Source of the DNA: Smaragdicoccus niigatensis DSM 44881 = NBRC 103563
GTDB taxonomy: Bacteria; Actinomycetota; Actinomycetes; Mycobacteriales; Mycobacteriaceae
Length of the DNA stretch: 64,000 nt
Direction of reading: 5' to 3'
Assembly (NCBI RefSeq): GCF_000380645.1
Contig: NZ_AQXZ01000015.1
Span: forward strand, 248,001 to 312,000
Shown here: positions 1 through 8,540 of the stretch, in pieces
How the letters are laid out: each line of letters starts with the position of its first letter
Numbering within the stretch: the first letter of the stretch is position 1
The notes under the pieces: generated by a model
Told to the model about the DNA's origin: nothing
Database searches by the model: none
The model's input: the letters and a program-made list of their open reading frames with translations, nothing else
Position numbers and translations under genes: made by a program

Positions 1-931
1 TCGGCGGCCAGCGAAACGACCCAGCGGCGGGCAGACATGCCCGCCGGCGGAGCGATCCACTCTGTGTCGACATTGGGCGCGAGTGACGGATCGACCAGCC
101 ATCGGACAACACTTCTCGCACGCTCACGCGCATTCCGCGGTGGATTAACGCGCCTGCTCACCACTCCGAGATCCGCCAAGATCGCGGACTGCAGATAGAT
201 CGCATCCATGATGTGTGCGACGTGGTCGCTCGACCGCAGGACAATCGTCTTATGCCCGGGGTCTTCGGTCAGCACATCCGGGAAACGTTTCGTCAACACC
301 ACGTGCAATCGCCGGATCCGAATGAGCACGACGAGCGATCGGATCCATACTTCGGCGAGAACCCACACCGAGCCGATCGCGATCAGCAGGTTGTGCGACG
401 CCATCAGCCCCGCGGACGGTTCGTGCCCGTTCAGAACGACGTACAGCGCACTCAGTGCCGCACCCACGACTCCCGCGGTGTAAACCCCGATGCCGCGTCC
501 GAGAACGGTCCAGGAGACGTGCCGTGCGCCGACCACCACCGCGAACACAGCGGCGACGACCACCGCCGCCCAGCCGAGCGGTTGATGGATCGCGAAGCCC
601 ACTCCGGTCGCCGTCAACGCCACGACGTAGAAGATCCAAGTCCGCACCCGGTTCTTCGGCAGGATCGGGTGCGCGGCCTCGGAGATCGTCAGGGTGGCCG
701 CGGCGAACAATCCCCACAACGCCTCGACGACGTGTTTCCGGAGGTCTTCGGAGCCCGCGAGCCGATCGAAGGTGCCGGCCACGTCGGGCATCAGCAGCAT
801 GGTGTTCAGCGCGACGGTGCCGACCGAAATCGCGATCGCGACCCGGACAGGGGTGGCCTGCCGGACCAGGACGCGACCGATCCGCGCCCCGACCGCACAC
901 CACACGACGGCGGCTGCCAGCCACAGTGTCA
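1..931 (-). CDS. MAB_1171c-type multi-pass membrane protein (C-terminus beyond window)
   Basis: An open frame runs from an ATG at 931 leftwards off the window edge (310 codons, no stop). It begins MTLWLAAAVVWCAVGARIGR and alternates hydrophobic stretches with short loops. I count about six or seven probable membrane helices in the first 200 residues, then a soluble, arginine-rich C-terminal part. This layout and its pairing with an ImmA/IrrE peptidase fit the actinobacterial group annotated as MAB_1171c family putative transporter (DUF6545). The transporter name is provisional, because I see no transport motif. The ATG overlaps the TGA of the peptidase gene by ATGA, so the two are translationally coupled. 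Family assignment is from memory of context and topology. The coding call itself is firm. Confidence 0.72.
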
Positions 932-1438
932 TCCAAGCGCCTCGTCGAACCGAAGGCGTGCCATTCGGTCGCTTCCGTCACCCAGCACTTGCAGACGGTT
1001 CAACAGCATGCTCGCGAAGGTCTCCGCCTCCCACTCCGCAAGCTCGTCCTCACCGAACTCTTCCGAGCCGAGCATCTTGCGCGAGTTCAGCATGTAGGAG
1101 ACGAGGTCCGGATCGACGGCAAGGAGTGCCTCGGCAGTCGGCGTCCCCTGGTGGTCGAATACGACGTGACCGAGTTCGTGCGCGAGAGTCCGGGCGCGAT
1201 CGGGCAGTCCGGCGGCCAGCACGATGACATCGCGATCGTCGTAGCGACGACGCTGCCCGCAGACACCGTGCGCCAACGGCAGGACCTCTACCTCGATGGG
1301 GCGCTTCCGTTCGACGGCGACCGCGCTCACGACGTCGTCGAACGACAAGCAGCGGTGTTCGACCGCAACATCGCACACCGCGTCGACCGCCACCGCCACC
1401 TTGCGGTACGAGCGGCCCGATCGTGCGGCGCTACTCAT
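929..1438 (-). CDS. ImmA/IrrE-family zinc metallopeptidase
   Basis: This 169-residue protein carries HELGH at residues 87-91, preceded by ARTLAHELGHVVFDHQG, and a downstream acidic stretch EWEAETFA at about 135-142. Together they match the gluzincin-type metal site of the ImmA/IrrE family, where His, His and a later Glu bind zinc. Known members cleave a DNA-binding partner, such as ImmR on ICEBs1 or DdrO in Deinococcus. No XRE-type repressor is encoded in the visible part of this operon. The start ATG overlaps the stop of the upstream secreted-protein gene (TGATG), and its own stop overlaps the next gene. The three genes therefore form one tight operon. The substrate is unknown. Confidence 0.85.
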   Translation of the reverse strand: MSSAARSGRSYRKVAVAVDAVCDVAVEHRCLSFDDVVSAVAVERKRPIEVEVLPLAHGVCGQRRRYDDRDVIVLAAGLPDRARTLAHELGHVVFDHQGTPTAEALLAVDPDLVSYMLNSRKMLGSEEFGEDELAEWEAETFASMLLNRLQVLGDGSDRMARLRFDEALG

Positions 1439-2178
1439 CAGACACCGCCGCCCGCACCGAACAACGCCGCGCGCGCCGCGGACCGCCGTTGCTGTGCCTG
1501 CACCGCACCGCGGTAGGCGATCAGTCCGGCCATCAAACCGAGCGCCCCCAGCCCGGCGACACCACCGGCGGCGGCCACCGGGTTCGCGGTCGCGGCGAGG
1601 TTCGCACTCGAGTGCCCGACTGGGCCATGGGCTTGCTGGCCCGGATTCGCGGGCACCAGCCCACCGCCTTGGTAGCCCGACGGCTGGTCCGGCCCGTTGC
1701 CGCCAGCGCCGGGGATCTCGACGCTCTGGGGTTCCCGGGTCGACGTCGCCGGCGCGAGCGTGGTGGTCTTCGGGGCAGACGTCGTCGTGCCCGGCACCAT
1801 TTGACTTTCGAACCTTCCGCCGCCGGAGCCGGCGGCGCCGCCCATGTTCGGAGGCGGCGTGATTTCCGTCGTCGTGATGCTGGTGGTCGTGCTCGTTTCG
1901 GCGTTCGCGGTTGTCGATGGGACCGTCGAAGTCGTCACGGGACGCGTGTTCGTCGCGGGCAACGGCGGAGCAACCTCGCCGAGCTCAGGGATGTCGATAT
2001 CGGCCAGCGGCGGCCACGTCTTCGCGATCGTCGTTGGCGCCGCGGACGTGGTAGAGGAGGTTTCCGGCACGCCCGGATCGACCGCTGGAGCAGCCTGAAC
2101 GAGTGCAATTGCGGACCACGACAGCGAGGCGGCTGCAATTGCAACCGCCAGCGATTTCGCCCCCGAAATGCGCGCCAA
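1438..2178 (-). CDS. Secreted Thr/Pro-rich protein with C-terminal membrane anchor
   Basis: The start is a TTG at 2178, chosen because GGGGGAGGG lies about seven bases upstream on the minus strand and the first residues form a good Sec signal (hydrophobic AVAIAAASLSWSAIALVQAAP). The 246-residue protein is mostly low-complexity Thr/Ser/Pro sequence (residues about 35-150), then a Gly-rich part, a hydrophobic helix near residues 205-225 and an Arg-rich tail. This suggests a cell-wall-spanning stalk held in the membrane by its C-terminus, although no LPXTG sorting motif is present. It is the first gene of the operon with the ImmA/IrrE peptidase and the multi-pass membrane protein. Function is unknown. 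Confidence 0.75.
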   Translation of the reverse strand: MARISGAKSLAVAIAAASLSWSAIALVQAAPAVDPGVPETSSTTSAAPTTIAKTWPPLADIDIPELGEVAPPLPATNTRPVTTSTVPSTTANAETSTTTSITTTEITPPPNMGGAAGSGGGRFESQMVPGTTTSAPKTTTLAPATSTREPQSVEIPGAGGNGPDQPSGYQGGGLVPANPGQQAHGPVGHSSANLAATANPVAAAGGVAGLGALGLMAGLIAYRGAVQAQQRRSAARAALFGAGGGV

Positions 2179-2333
2179 ACCAGACCCTCCCCCAAAGCAG
2201 GTTAACCGCTTCGTCGCTGCCTCACGAATCGAGAATGCCCACGTTGATCAAAAGTGCCCGGAACCACTTCAACGAAAACGCGGGAAAAATCACGCGCAAA
2301 TTCAGCAGCGCGGCACCAAGCGCTCCGATGTCC

Positions 2334-2348
2334 TAGGTTAGAAACGTG
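2334..2348 (+). promoter_or_regulatory. Leaderless-type promoter of the trehalose-phosphatase fusion
   Basis: TAGGTT at 2334-2339 fits the actinobacterial -10 pattern TANNNT. It is followed after six bases by the GTG start at 2346. No ribosome binding site precedes that GTG, so transcription probably begins at the start codon itself. The -35 region is not recognisable. Confidence 0.5.
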
Positions 2349-4895
2349 GGTGCCGAAGATCTTGCTGTTGAACTCCGTAGAGCACTGACCGCCATTGCGC
2401 GTACCCCCCGGTTGCTCGTCGCCTCCGACTACGACGGAACGATGTCACCGATCGTCACGGACCCGTCCAAGGCGTTCCCGCATCCGGAGTCGGTGCGTGC
2501 CTTGCGAGCGCTCGCGGGACTGTCGTCGACGGCTGCCGCGGTCATTTCCGGCCGCGCGCTGCGCGATCTCGCGATGCTGTCCCGGCTCCCGGTCGAGGTA
2601 CAGCTCGTGGGCAGCCACGGCTCCGAGTTCGACGTCGGCTTCGTGCATGCGATCGACAACGACGCCAAACAACTTCTCACCGAACTCAAGCACGAACTCG
2701 AGACGATCGCTTCGACCCGCGAGGGCGTCGGCGTCGAGATGAAGCCGGCGAGCATCGCACTACACGTCCGCAATGCCTCCCGCGAAGACGCCAAGTCCGC
2801 CCTGCACAAGGTACGCACCGGCTGCGCCAAGTGGGTCGGCGTGCAGGTCACCGAAGGCAAGGAAGTCATCGAACTCGCGGTCATCAAGACCGACAAGGGC
2901 GAGGCCCTCGACATCATCCGGCACCAGGCCGGCGCGACGGCGACCATCTTCTTCGGCGACGACGTCACCGACGAGAAGGCCTTCAACCGCCTCCACGGAC
3001 CCGATATCGGAGTCAAGGTCGGTCAGGGTGACAGTCAGGCGCATTTCCGCGTCAACAGCACCGAAGACGTCGCTGCCGCGCTGGCGTTCCTGTACGAGGA
3101 ACGACGCACCTGGCTCTCGGGTGCGAACGCTCCGCAGATCGAACGACTGACGATGCTGGCGAGCCCGCGCTCGGTTGCCCTCGTGACCCCGGACGCGAAC
3201 CTCACGTGGCTGTGCCACCCCGAACCGGATTCGGCCGCGATCTTCGCGCACCTCCTCGGCGGCGAGAACGCCGGCGAATTCAGCATCGGACCGGAGCGCC
3301 CCGCGCTACCGCTGTCGCAGCGCTACATCGACTGGACGATGACCGTCGAGACCCGGTGGGCGAGTTTGCAGGTCACGGATTACCTGCCGCACGACGTCGG
3401 GCGCGACCGGACAGACCTCACTCGCGTCATCACGGGCGATGCGAAAGCTGTGGTGCGGTTCGCCCCGCGTCCGGAATTCGGTCAGGTTCAGGTGTCGATC
3501 GAGCAAGAGGCATTCGGTCTTCGCATCTACGGCCCGAACGACCCGCTGGTTCTACGCTCCCCGGGCGTCGAGTGGCACATCACGACGGACGGCATGCACC
3601 AAAGTGCGCACGCGGTCGTCGACCCGTCGCACGGTCCGGTCGTGCTCGAATTGCGTTGCGGCAGCTGGGACCTGGGTCCTTCGCAGGTCGATGAATCGGT
3701 TCGGCGAGCCGAAGCGGAAGCGTATTGGCGCGACTGGGCAACATCGCTCTCCATCCCGAAGCGCAAGCCGGGACTCATTCGCCGCTCGGCGCTGACCTTG
3801 CGCGGGCTTGTGCACGAGCCCTCGGGTTCGATCCTCGCCGCGGCGACGACGTCGCTGCCGGAAGACCTGGGCGGTGTCCGCAACTGGGACTACCGCTACT
3901 GCTGGCTGCGCGATGCCGCGTTGACCGCGTCGGCGCTGGTGTCGCTGGGTTCGCTGGGCGAGGCCGAGCGCTACCTCGAGTGGGTCCACCGCGTCCTGGC
4001 CAAGCTCCGGAGTCCGGAACGTCTGCACCCGCTGTACACGATCCACGGCGGTGCGCTGCCACCCGAAGCCGTCATCGACTCGCTGCCGGGTTACGCGGGT
4101 TCGCGGCCCGTGCGAGTCGGCAACGCGGCGAACAACCAGGTCCAGCTCGACGTTTTCGGACCGGTGGTCGACCTCATCAGCAACCTCGCGCACGAACGCG
4201 AAGCCCTTGGGGTCGCACATGACGACGCACTTCCCGACCGGGACTGGGAACTGGTTCGCGCGATGGTCAAGGCCGTTCGCCGACGCTGGCATGAACCGGA
4301 CCACGGCATCTGGGAGATCCGCGACAATCCGCGCCACCACGTCTACTCGAAGGTCATGTGTTGGCTGACCGTCGACCGCGCGCTCACCCTCACCAAGCAG
4401 TTCGGCCGTAAGGCCGGCGAGGACTGGGAGGATCTGCGCGCCAAGATCGCCGACGACGTGTTGACCAACGGCTGGAACGAGGATGTTCAATCGTTCACCG
4501 CGGCGTACGACGGCACGGACCTCGACGCGGCATCGCTGTTCATCGGACTGTCCGGACTCATCGCCGCAGACGACCCGCGGTTCGCCGCGACCGTCGTCGC
4601 GACCGAGGCCGAGCTGCGCAGCGGATCCACGGTCTACCGCTACCACCACGACGACGGGCTCCCCGGCGGTGAGGGCGGGTTCCACCTGTGTGCGGCGTGG
4701 CTCGTCGAGGCATACCTGCTGATCGGCAAGCGTGACGACGCCGAAGCGCTGTTCGGTCAGCTGGTCGCCGCCGCGGGCCCGACGGGACTGCTCAGCGAGG
4801 AGTACGACCCGGTCGCTGAACGCTCACTGGGCAATCACCCACAGGCGTACAGCCACCTCGGCCTGATTCGGTGCTCGCAGTTGTTGTCGAACTAG
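2346..4895 (+). CDS. Trehalose-6-phosphatase / GH15 trehalase-like fusion
   Basis: The 849-residue protein has two enzymes in line. Residues about 20-250 are a HAD-type trehalose-6-phosphate phosphatase, with the nucleophile motif DYDGT at 28-32 and GDDVTDE near 205. Residues about 280-849 are a glycoside hydrolase family 15 (glucoamylase/trehalase) module: an N-terminal beta-rich part, then NWDYRYCWLRDA near 513, GSRPVRVGNAANNQVQLDV near 587, EGGFHLCAAWLVEA near 780 and GLLSEEYDP near 816. The first half would release trehalose from trehalose-6-phosphate. The second would plausibly hydrolyse trehalose or an alpha-glucan. M. tuberculosis OtsB1 is also a phosphatase fused to a glycosidase, but of family GH65. 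A Pro stands where many GH15 proteins have Glu after the DVYG segment, so glycosidase activity is not assured. No signal peptide is seen. Confidence 0.85.
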   Translation: MGAEDLAVELRRALTAIARTPRLLVASDYDGTMSPIVTDPSKAFPHPESVRALRALAGLSSTAAAVISGRALRDLAMLSRLPVEVQLVGSHGSEFDVGFVHAIDNDAKQLLTELKHELETIASTREGVGVEMKPASIALHVRNASREDAKSALHKVRTGCAKWVGVQVTEGKEVIELAVIKTDKGEALDIIRHQAGATATIFFGDDVTDEKAFNRLHGPDIGVKVGQGDSQAHFRVNSTEDVAAALAFLYEERRTWLSGANAPQIERLTMLASPRSVALVTPDANLTWLCHPEPDSAAIFAHLLGGENAGEFSIGPERPALPLSQRYIDWTMTVETRWASLQVTDYLPHDVGRDRTDLTRVITGDAKAVVRFAPRPEFGQVQVSIEQEAFGLRIYGPNDPLVLRSPGVEWHITTDGMHQSAHAVVDPSHGPVVLELRCGSWDLGPSQVDESVRRAEAEAYWRDWATSLSIPKRKPGLIRRSALTLRGLVHEPSGSILAAATTSLPEDLGGVRNWDYRYCWLRDAALTASALVSLGSLGEAERYLEWVHRVLAKLRSPERLHPLYTIHGGALPPEAVIDSLPGYAGSRPVRVGNAANNQVQLDVFGPVVDLISNLAHEREALGVAHDDALPDRDWELVRAMVKAVRRRWHEPDHGIWEIRDNPRHHVYSKVMCWLTVDRALTLTKQFGRKAGEDWEDLRAKIADDVLTNGWNEDVQSFTAAYDGTDLDAASLFIGLSGLIAADDPRFAATVVATEAELRSGSTVYRYHHDDGLPGGEGGFHLCAAWLVEAYLLIGKRDDAEALFGQLVAAAGPTGLLSEEYDPVAERSLGNHPQAYSHLGLIRCSQLLSN

Positions 4896-4989
4896 CGAGG
4901 GAGCCACTGCCTGGCGAGTCCCCTTTACGGCTGATACCCGGCGGTTGATCGATCTGCGATCATCGGTCGGTCACGATAGGAGCACGTCA

Positions 4990-6063
4990 TTGGTTCGGGG
5001 TTCGCGAGGAATGCGGGTTCACCTCGCGATCGCTGTTCTGGTTGTCGTTTGTGGATTTTTCGGGGCAGCGTGTTCGGAAGCGCCCGCGGCACAGTCGATG
5101 TCCATCAAGCTGGAAGAATCCGGGTCCAACGGCGTGTTTCCGTGGGTTGACTCGTTGGTGTCCGGCGATATTCCCGCGATCCCGGCGACGCCGGAGGCGG
5201 ATCGCTCATTGCCGACGTCAGCGGCCTCGGACGGCGGCAACATGGTGGTCTCGTCGGTTACCGGCGATCGAGCCGGTTTGTACGGCGGTTCCGGCGAGAT
5301 TGCCGTGTGCGACACCGAAAGATTGATCGCGTTCCTGCACAGCGATCCGGCAAAGGCGCGCGCATGGTCGTCGGTGTTGGACGCTGGCGATGTGGACGCC
5401 TACGTGCGGTCGTTGACTGCGGTGGTACTGCGCGTCGACACCCTCGTCACGAACCATGGCTTCGAGAACGGTGCAGCCACGGAGTACCCCGCGGTCTTGC
5501 AAGCCGGTACCGCGGTACTCGTCGACAAGAGCGGATCGCCGCGGGTGCGATGCGCCAGTGGAAGTCCCTTGACGCCGCCGACGACCCCAACGAACACGAA
5601 CTCGACGTCCGTCCAGTTCGACGGGCCCCGGTGGCCGCGATTCGCACCGCAGACGGTGTTTGCCGTCGCGCCAGCACCGCAACAGGTCACCGTGTTCACT
5701 GTCGTCGACCTCCGGACTGGCAAACTCATCGAGAAGCTCGCGGGGTTCGTCGCGAAAGCAGCGCCGACGACAACCACCGAAGCGCCACCGCCGCCGCTGG
5801 AAGCGGCGCCGATTCCAGCGCCCGCTCCGGAGCCGGAGAAGGTAGTGCCGACGACACCGGCTCCCGCGCCGACGACCCAGGCGCCTCCGCCCACAACTCA
5901 GCCTCTGCCGCGGCCCCCGATCGTCATCGAAACCCAGCCGCCGGTGGCCGAATGCGATCCGCTATATGACGAGTACGAGTGCCAGGGACCGCCCGTAGAC
6001 GAGCCGGCGCCGACGACACCACCGCCGCCGTCAAACGGCTTTGGTAATCCGATCCTCCTGTAG
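4990..6063 (+). CDS. DUF6777-type lipoprotein with Pro/Thr-rich tail
   Basis: The TTG at 4990 is preferred because AGGAG lies seven bases upstream. The in-frame ATG at 5011 has a purine run too close to it to serve. The 357-residue product has a lipoprotein signal with lipobox FGAAC (Cys28). The middle part (LYGGSGEIAVCDTERLI, VVLRVDTLVTNHGFENG, AVLQAGTAVLVDKSG, VRCASGSPL) matches the DUF6777 pattern I recall from actinobacterial cell-surface proteins encoded beside Ser/Thr kinases. After about residue 250 the sequence is a Pro/Thr/Ala stalk, ending in a short acidic part with two Cys. It faces a PknD-like kinase gene tail to tail, which supports a shared surface-sensing role by inference only. 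Confidence 0.8.
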   Translation: MVRGSRGMRVHLAIAVLVVVCGFFGAACSEAPAAQSMSIKLEESGSNGVFPWVDSLVSGDIPAIPATPEADRSLPTSAASDGGNMVVSSVTGDRAGLYGGSGEIAVCDTERLIAFLHSDPAKARAWSSVLDAGDVDAYVRSLTAVVLRVDTLVTNHGFENGAATEYPAVLQAGTAVLVDKSGSPRVRCASGSPLTPPTTPTNTNSTSVQFDGPRWPRFAPQTVFAVAPAPQQVTVFTVVDLRTGKLIEKLAGFVAKAAPTTTTEAPPPPLEAAPIPAPAPEPEKVVPTTPAPAPTTQAPPPTTQPLPRPPIVIETQPPVAECDPLYDEYECQGPPVDEPAPTTPPPPSNGFGNPILL

Positions 6064-6077
6064 CCGTGACGCTGCGG

Positions 6078-7886
6078 TCAGGATGCCGGCAACGTCACCG
6101 CCACGACGCGGTTGCGCTGAGAGTCGACGAGGTACACGGTCCCATCGTCAGACACGGTGACTCCGGCGGCGCCTTGTGCGACCTTGTCGACGACCGTGCT
6201 ACCCACTAGGCCGGTCAGGCGAATCAGCGCGTTGGTGCCGTGTTCAGCGACATACAAGTCGCTATCGTGGAATGCGATTCCGATTGGTTCGGACAGACCA
6301 GTCTTGACGGATTGTCCGTTCACGCCGAGGCGCACGATTCGTCCATCGCCCGGCTCGGATACCGCGACCTCGCCGTTCGCGACGGCGATCCCGACCGGGC
6401 CCTGAAGTCCGGTGAATGGCAACGTCCGGACGGGTTCTCCGGGTCGCCACGCGAGCACCCGCCGGTTGCCGGTATCGGTGACGAACAGCTCGCCACTTGC
6501 GCTCGTCGCGACTCCGGATGGACGCCGGAGCGGCCCGAGATCGACGGTCTGTTGGGTGTGACCATCCCAGGACACCACGCGGTCGTTCTTGGTATCGGCG
6601 ACGAAAACCGTACCGTCGGTCCCGACGGCAACGGCAGCTGGTTCGCGCAACGCGGTGAGCCCGAGAACCTGCTGACGGCGGGTTGTCGTGTCGAAAACGA
6701 CGATGCGGTTGTTTGACGTGTCGGCGATGTAGAGCGTGCCGCTGCGCGTGGAATCGATCCCCACCGGGAAATTGAGGCCCGTTATCGGAACCGTCGACAC
6801 CGTTGGTGCGGGGGTATCGCGCGTGGCGATCCATATTGAGAGAGCCGCGATGCACATCACGAGCGCGGCAACGGTGACACCGATCCGTCGCCAGACTCCG
6901 CGCCGCGCCGGTCGTGGCGTTGGCAGCCGGTCGGGAGAAGGCTCCGGCACCGCGACCGAAATGGTTTCCGGCGCTGACGACGACCCCCGGATTGAGGTGA
7001 TATGTCTGGCCGTCACATCCGATTCAGCCGGGACCGAGCCAAGCGACTGGAAGGCGCGCACGATCGCGTCACTGAATTGACGGCACGTGGAGAAGCGGGC
7101 GGCCGGGTCCTTCGCCAACGCGACCGACATCGCCGGATCGAACATACGCAGCCGGGGGTCGAGGTCCCCGAGTCGTGGAGGTGGCGTGTGTAGCTGAGAA
7201 TTCATCACGCTGACCTGATCACCCATGAAGGGCGGACGCCCGATGAGCAGCTGAAAGAACGTGCAAGCCAGTGAGTACTGATCGGCACTGGGGCCGAGCG
7301 AATCGCCTCGGATCTGCTCCGGAGCGCAGTACGGCATGCTGCCGAAAACGAAACCGGTACCGGTCAGCGGCGATGCGTCGGCCATGCTCTTCGCAATCCC
7401 GAAGTCGGCCAGCAGGACATGGACATCGTCCCCCGGGGTGGAGGTCTCGCGAATGAGGATGTTCGACGGCTTCACATCCCGATGGAGAACTCCTTGACCG
7501 TGGGCGAAATCCAACGCCTGGGCCGTTGCGGAAATGACTTGAACGGCCAGTTTGGGGTCGAAGTGTGCTCGGCGCGAAGTGATCAACGCGTCTGCGCCGG
7601 GCACGTACTGCATCGCGATCCACATGTAACCATCGGTCTCGCCACGGTCGAAGACCACCACGATATTGGGGTGTTCGAGCCGGGCGGCGTGGTCTGCCTC
7701 GAGTCGAAATCGAACCCGTGCATCGACTGTGCTGTCCAGCTTGTCGCTCAGGATCTTCAGTGCCACTTTGCGAGGGAGATTCGGGTGGGTCGCGAGGTAG
7801 ACCGCGGCCATGCCACCCCGCCCGATCGGGCCTTCGATGGTGTAACCCGCGAATATCTCACCCGGTCGCAGGTCCCGCGAAAACAC
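6078..7886 (-). CDS. PknD-like Ser/Thr protein kinase with extracellular NHL beta-propeller
   Basis: The kinase domain covers residues about 14-275: glycine loop GRGGMAAVY at 22-30, Lys44, HRDVKPSN at 135-142, DFG at 161-163, and an APE-like CAPEQ near 188. A proline-rich juxtamembrane linker follows, then one membrane helix at about 335-354. The outer part (about 365-602) is made of repeated units of the NHL type (GLNFPVGI, LREPAAVAV, LRRPSGVAT, LQGPVGIAV, LSEPIGIAF), which would fold as a six-bladed propeller. This is the layout of mycobacterial PknD, at 602 against about 664 residues. The kinase would sense an extracellular or wall ligand and phosphorylate cytoplasmic targets. It converges on the DUF6777 lipoprotein gene with a 14-base gap. 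Confidence 0.93.
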   Translation of the reverse strand: MFSRDLRPGEIFAGYTIEGPIGRGGMAAVYLATHPNLPRKVALKILSDKLDSTVDARVRFRLEADHAARLEHPNIVVVFDRGETDGYMWIAMQYVPGADALITSRRAHFDPKLAVQVISATAQALDFAHGQGVLHRDVKPSNILIRETSTPGDDVHVLLADFGIAKSMADASPLTGTGFVFGSMPYCAPEQIRGDSLGPSADQYSLACTFFQLLIGRPPFMGDQVSVMNSQLHTPPPRLGDLDPRLRMFDPAMSVALAKDPAARFSTCRQFSDAIVRAFQSLGSVPAESDVTARHITSIRGSSSAPETISVAVPEPSPDRLPTPRPARRGVWRRIGVTVAALVMCIAALSIWIATRDTPAPTVSTVPITGLNFPVGIDSTRSGTLYIADTSNNRIVVFDTTTRRQQVLGLTALREPAAVAVGTDGTVFVADTKNDRVVSWDGHTQQTVDLGPLRRPSGVATSASGELFVTDTGNRRVLAWRPGEPVRTLPFTGLQGPVGIAVANGEVAVSEPGDGRIVRLGVNGQSVKTGLSEPIGIAFHDSDLYVAEHGTNALIRLTGLVGSTVVDKVAQGAAGVTVSDDGTVYLVDSQRNRVVAVTLPAS

Positions 7887-7892
7887 TCCTGA

Positions 7893-8405
7893 TCAGCGGT
7901 ATTCGTATCGAACTGTCGGCGGCGTCGCGATGTAGGTGAGCAGCAGCAGGATCGAGATGCCCATGGCACCCCAGATCAGGCTGTCACCGAGCGCCGACCA
8001 GTTGCCCTGAACGAGGATCGGCAGCACGGTCACCGAGACCATGGCGAGCGCGCCGAGGCCGATGAAGAAACCGTTGGCCGTGCCCTTCGGCATTCCGACG
8101 ATCAGGAGCGCGAGCAGTCCACTCGCAACGAACGTCATGACCGCGCCCATGATCCCGTTCAGCATCCAGTCACCGCTGAGACGGAACCATTCCGGCGGGA
8201 GCGCCCGGAAGATCGAGTTGACGATGACCGTCATGATCCCGCCGACACCGAAGACGACGAGAGCACTCATGATCGTGCCGATGGCGTATCGCGTCCAGTC
8301 GACGTAGACACCCGTGCCCACACCTCGTTGCGGCTGGTTGGGCGGGTACTGCTGCGGCGACGAGAACTGCCGCGTCGGATCGTATGGATCCTGCCCGTAA
8401 GACAT
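7893..8405 (-). CDS. Small four-helix membrane protein (possibly DUF6069)
   Basis: The start ATG at 8405 follows a good site, AAGGTGAG, on the minus strand. It opens with MSYGQDPYDPTRQF and a Gln/Pro/Tyr-rich cytoplasmic tail. Four hydrophobic segments fill the remaining 170 residues (YAIGTIMSALVVFGVGGIM, a segment after the central loop GDWMLNG, GTANGFFIGLGALAMVSV and ISILLLLTYIA). The arrangement of helices resembles proteins annotated DUF6069, which I regard as tentative. It lies six bases upstream of the kinase gene on the same strand, so the two are probably cotranscribed. Function is unknown. Confidence 0.78.
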   Translation of the reverse strand: MSYGQDPYDPTRQFSSPQQYPPNQPQRGVGTGVYVDWTRYAIGTIMSALVVFGVGGIMTVIVNSIFRALPPEWFRLSGDWMLNGIMGAVMTFVASGLLALLIVGMPKGTANGFFIGLGALAMVSVTVLPILVQGNWSALGDSLIWGAMGISILLLLTYIATPPTVRYEYR

Positions 8406-8540
8406 TCCTCTCACCTTCCTTCTGGCCGACAAATACATCCAGCGCCACAAGGATGCCCGAATACTCGCAAGACGTGCACTGATAGGGCACTTTTGTGACC
8501 GGGAAGGAACCAAACGATCGCGGCAGCCGTCAGTTCAGGC

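Noticed and set aside
250-981. A 243-codon minus-strand frame in the left-edge region
   Set aside because: It lies in a different phase from the membrane protein read from 931. It is very Arg-rich, whereas the other phase gives clear membrane helices and overlaps the peptidase stop in the usual coupled way.
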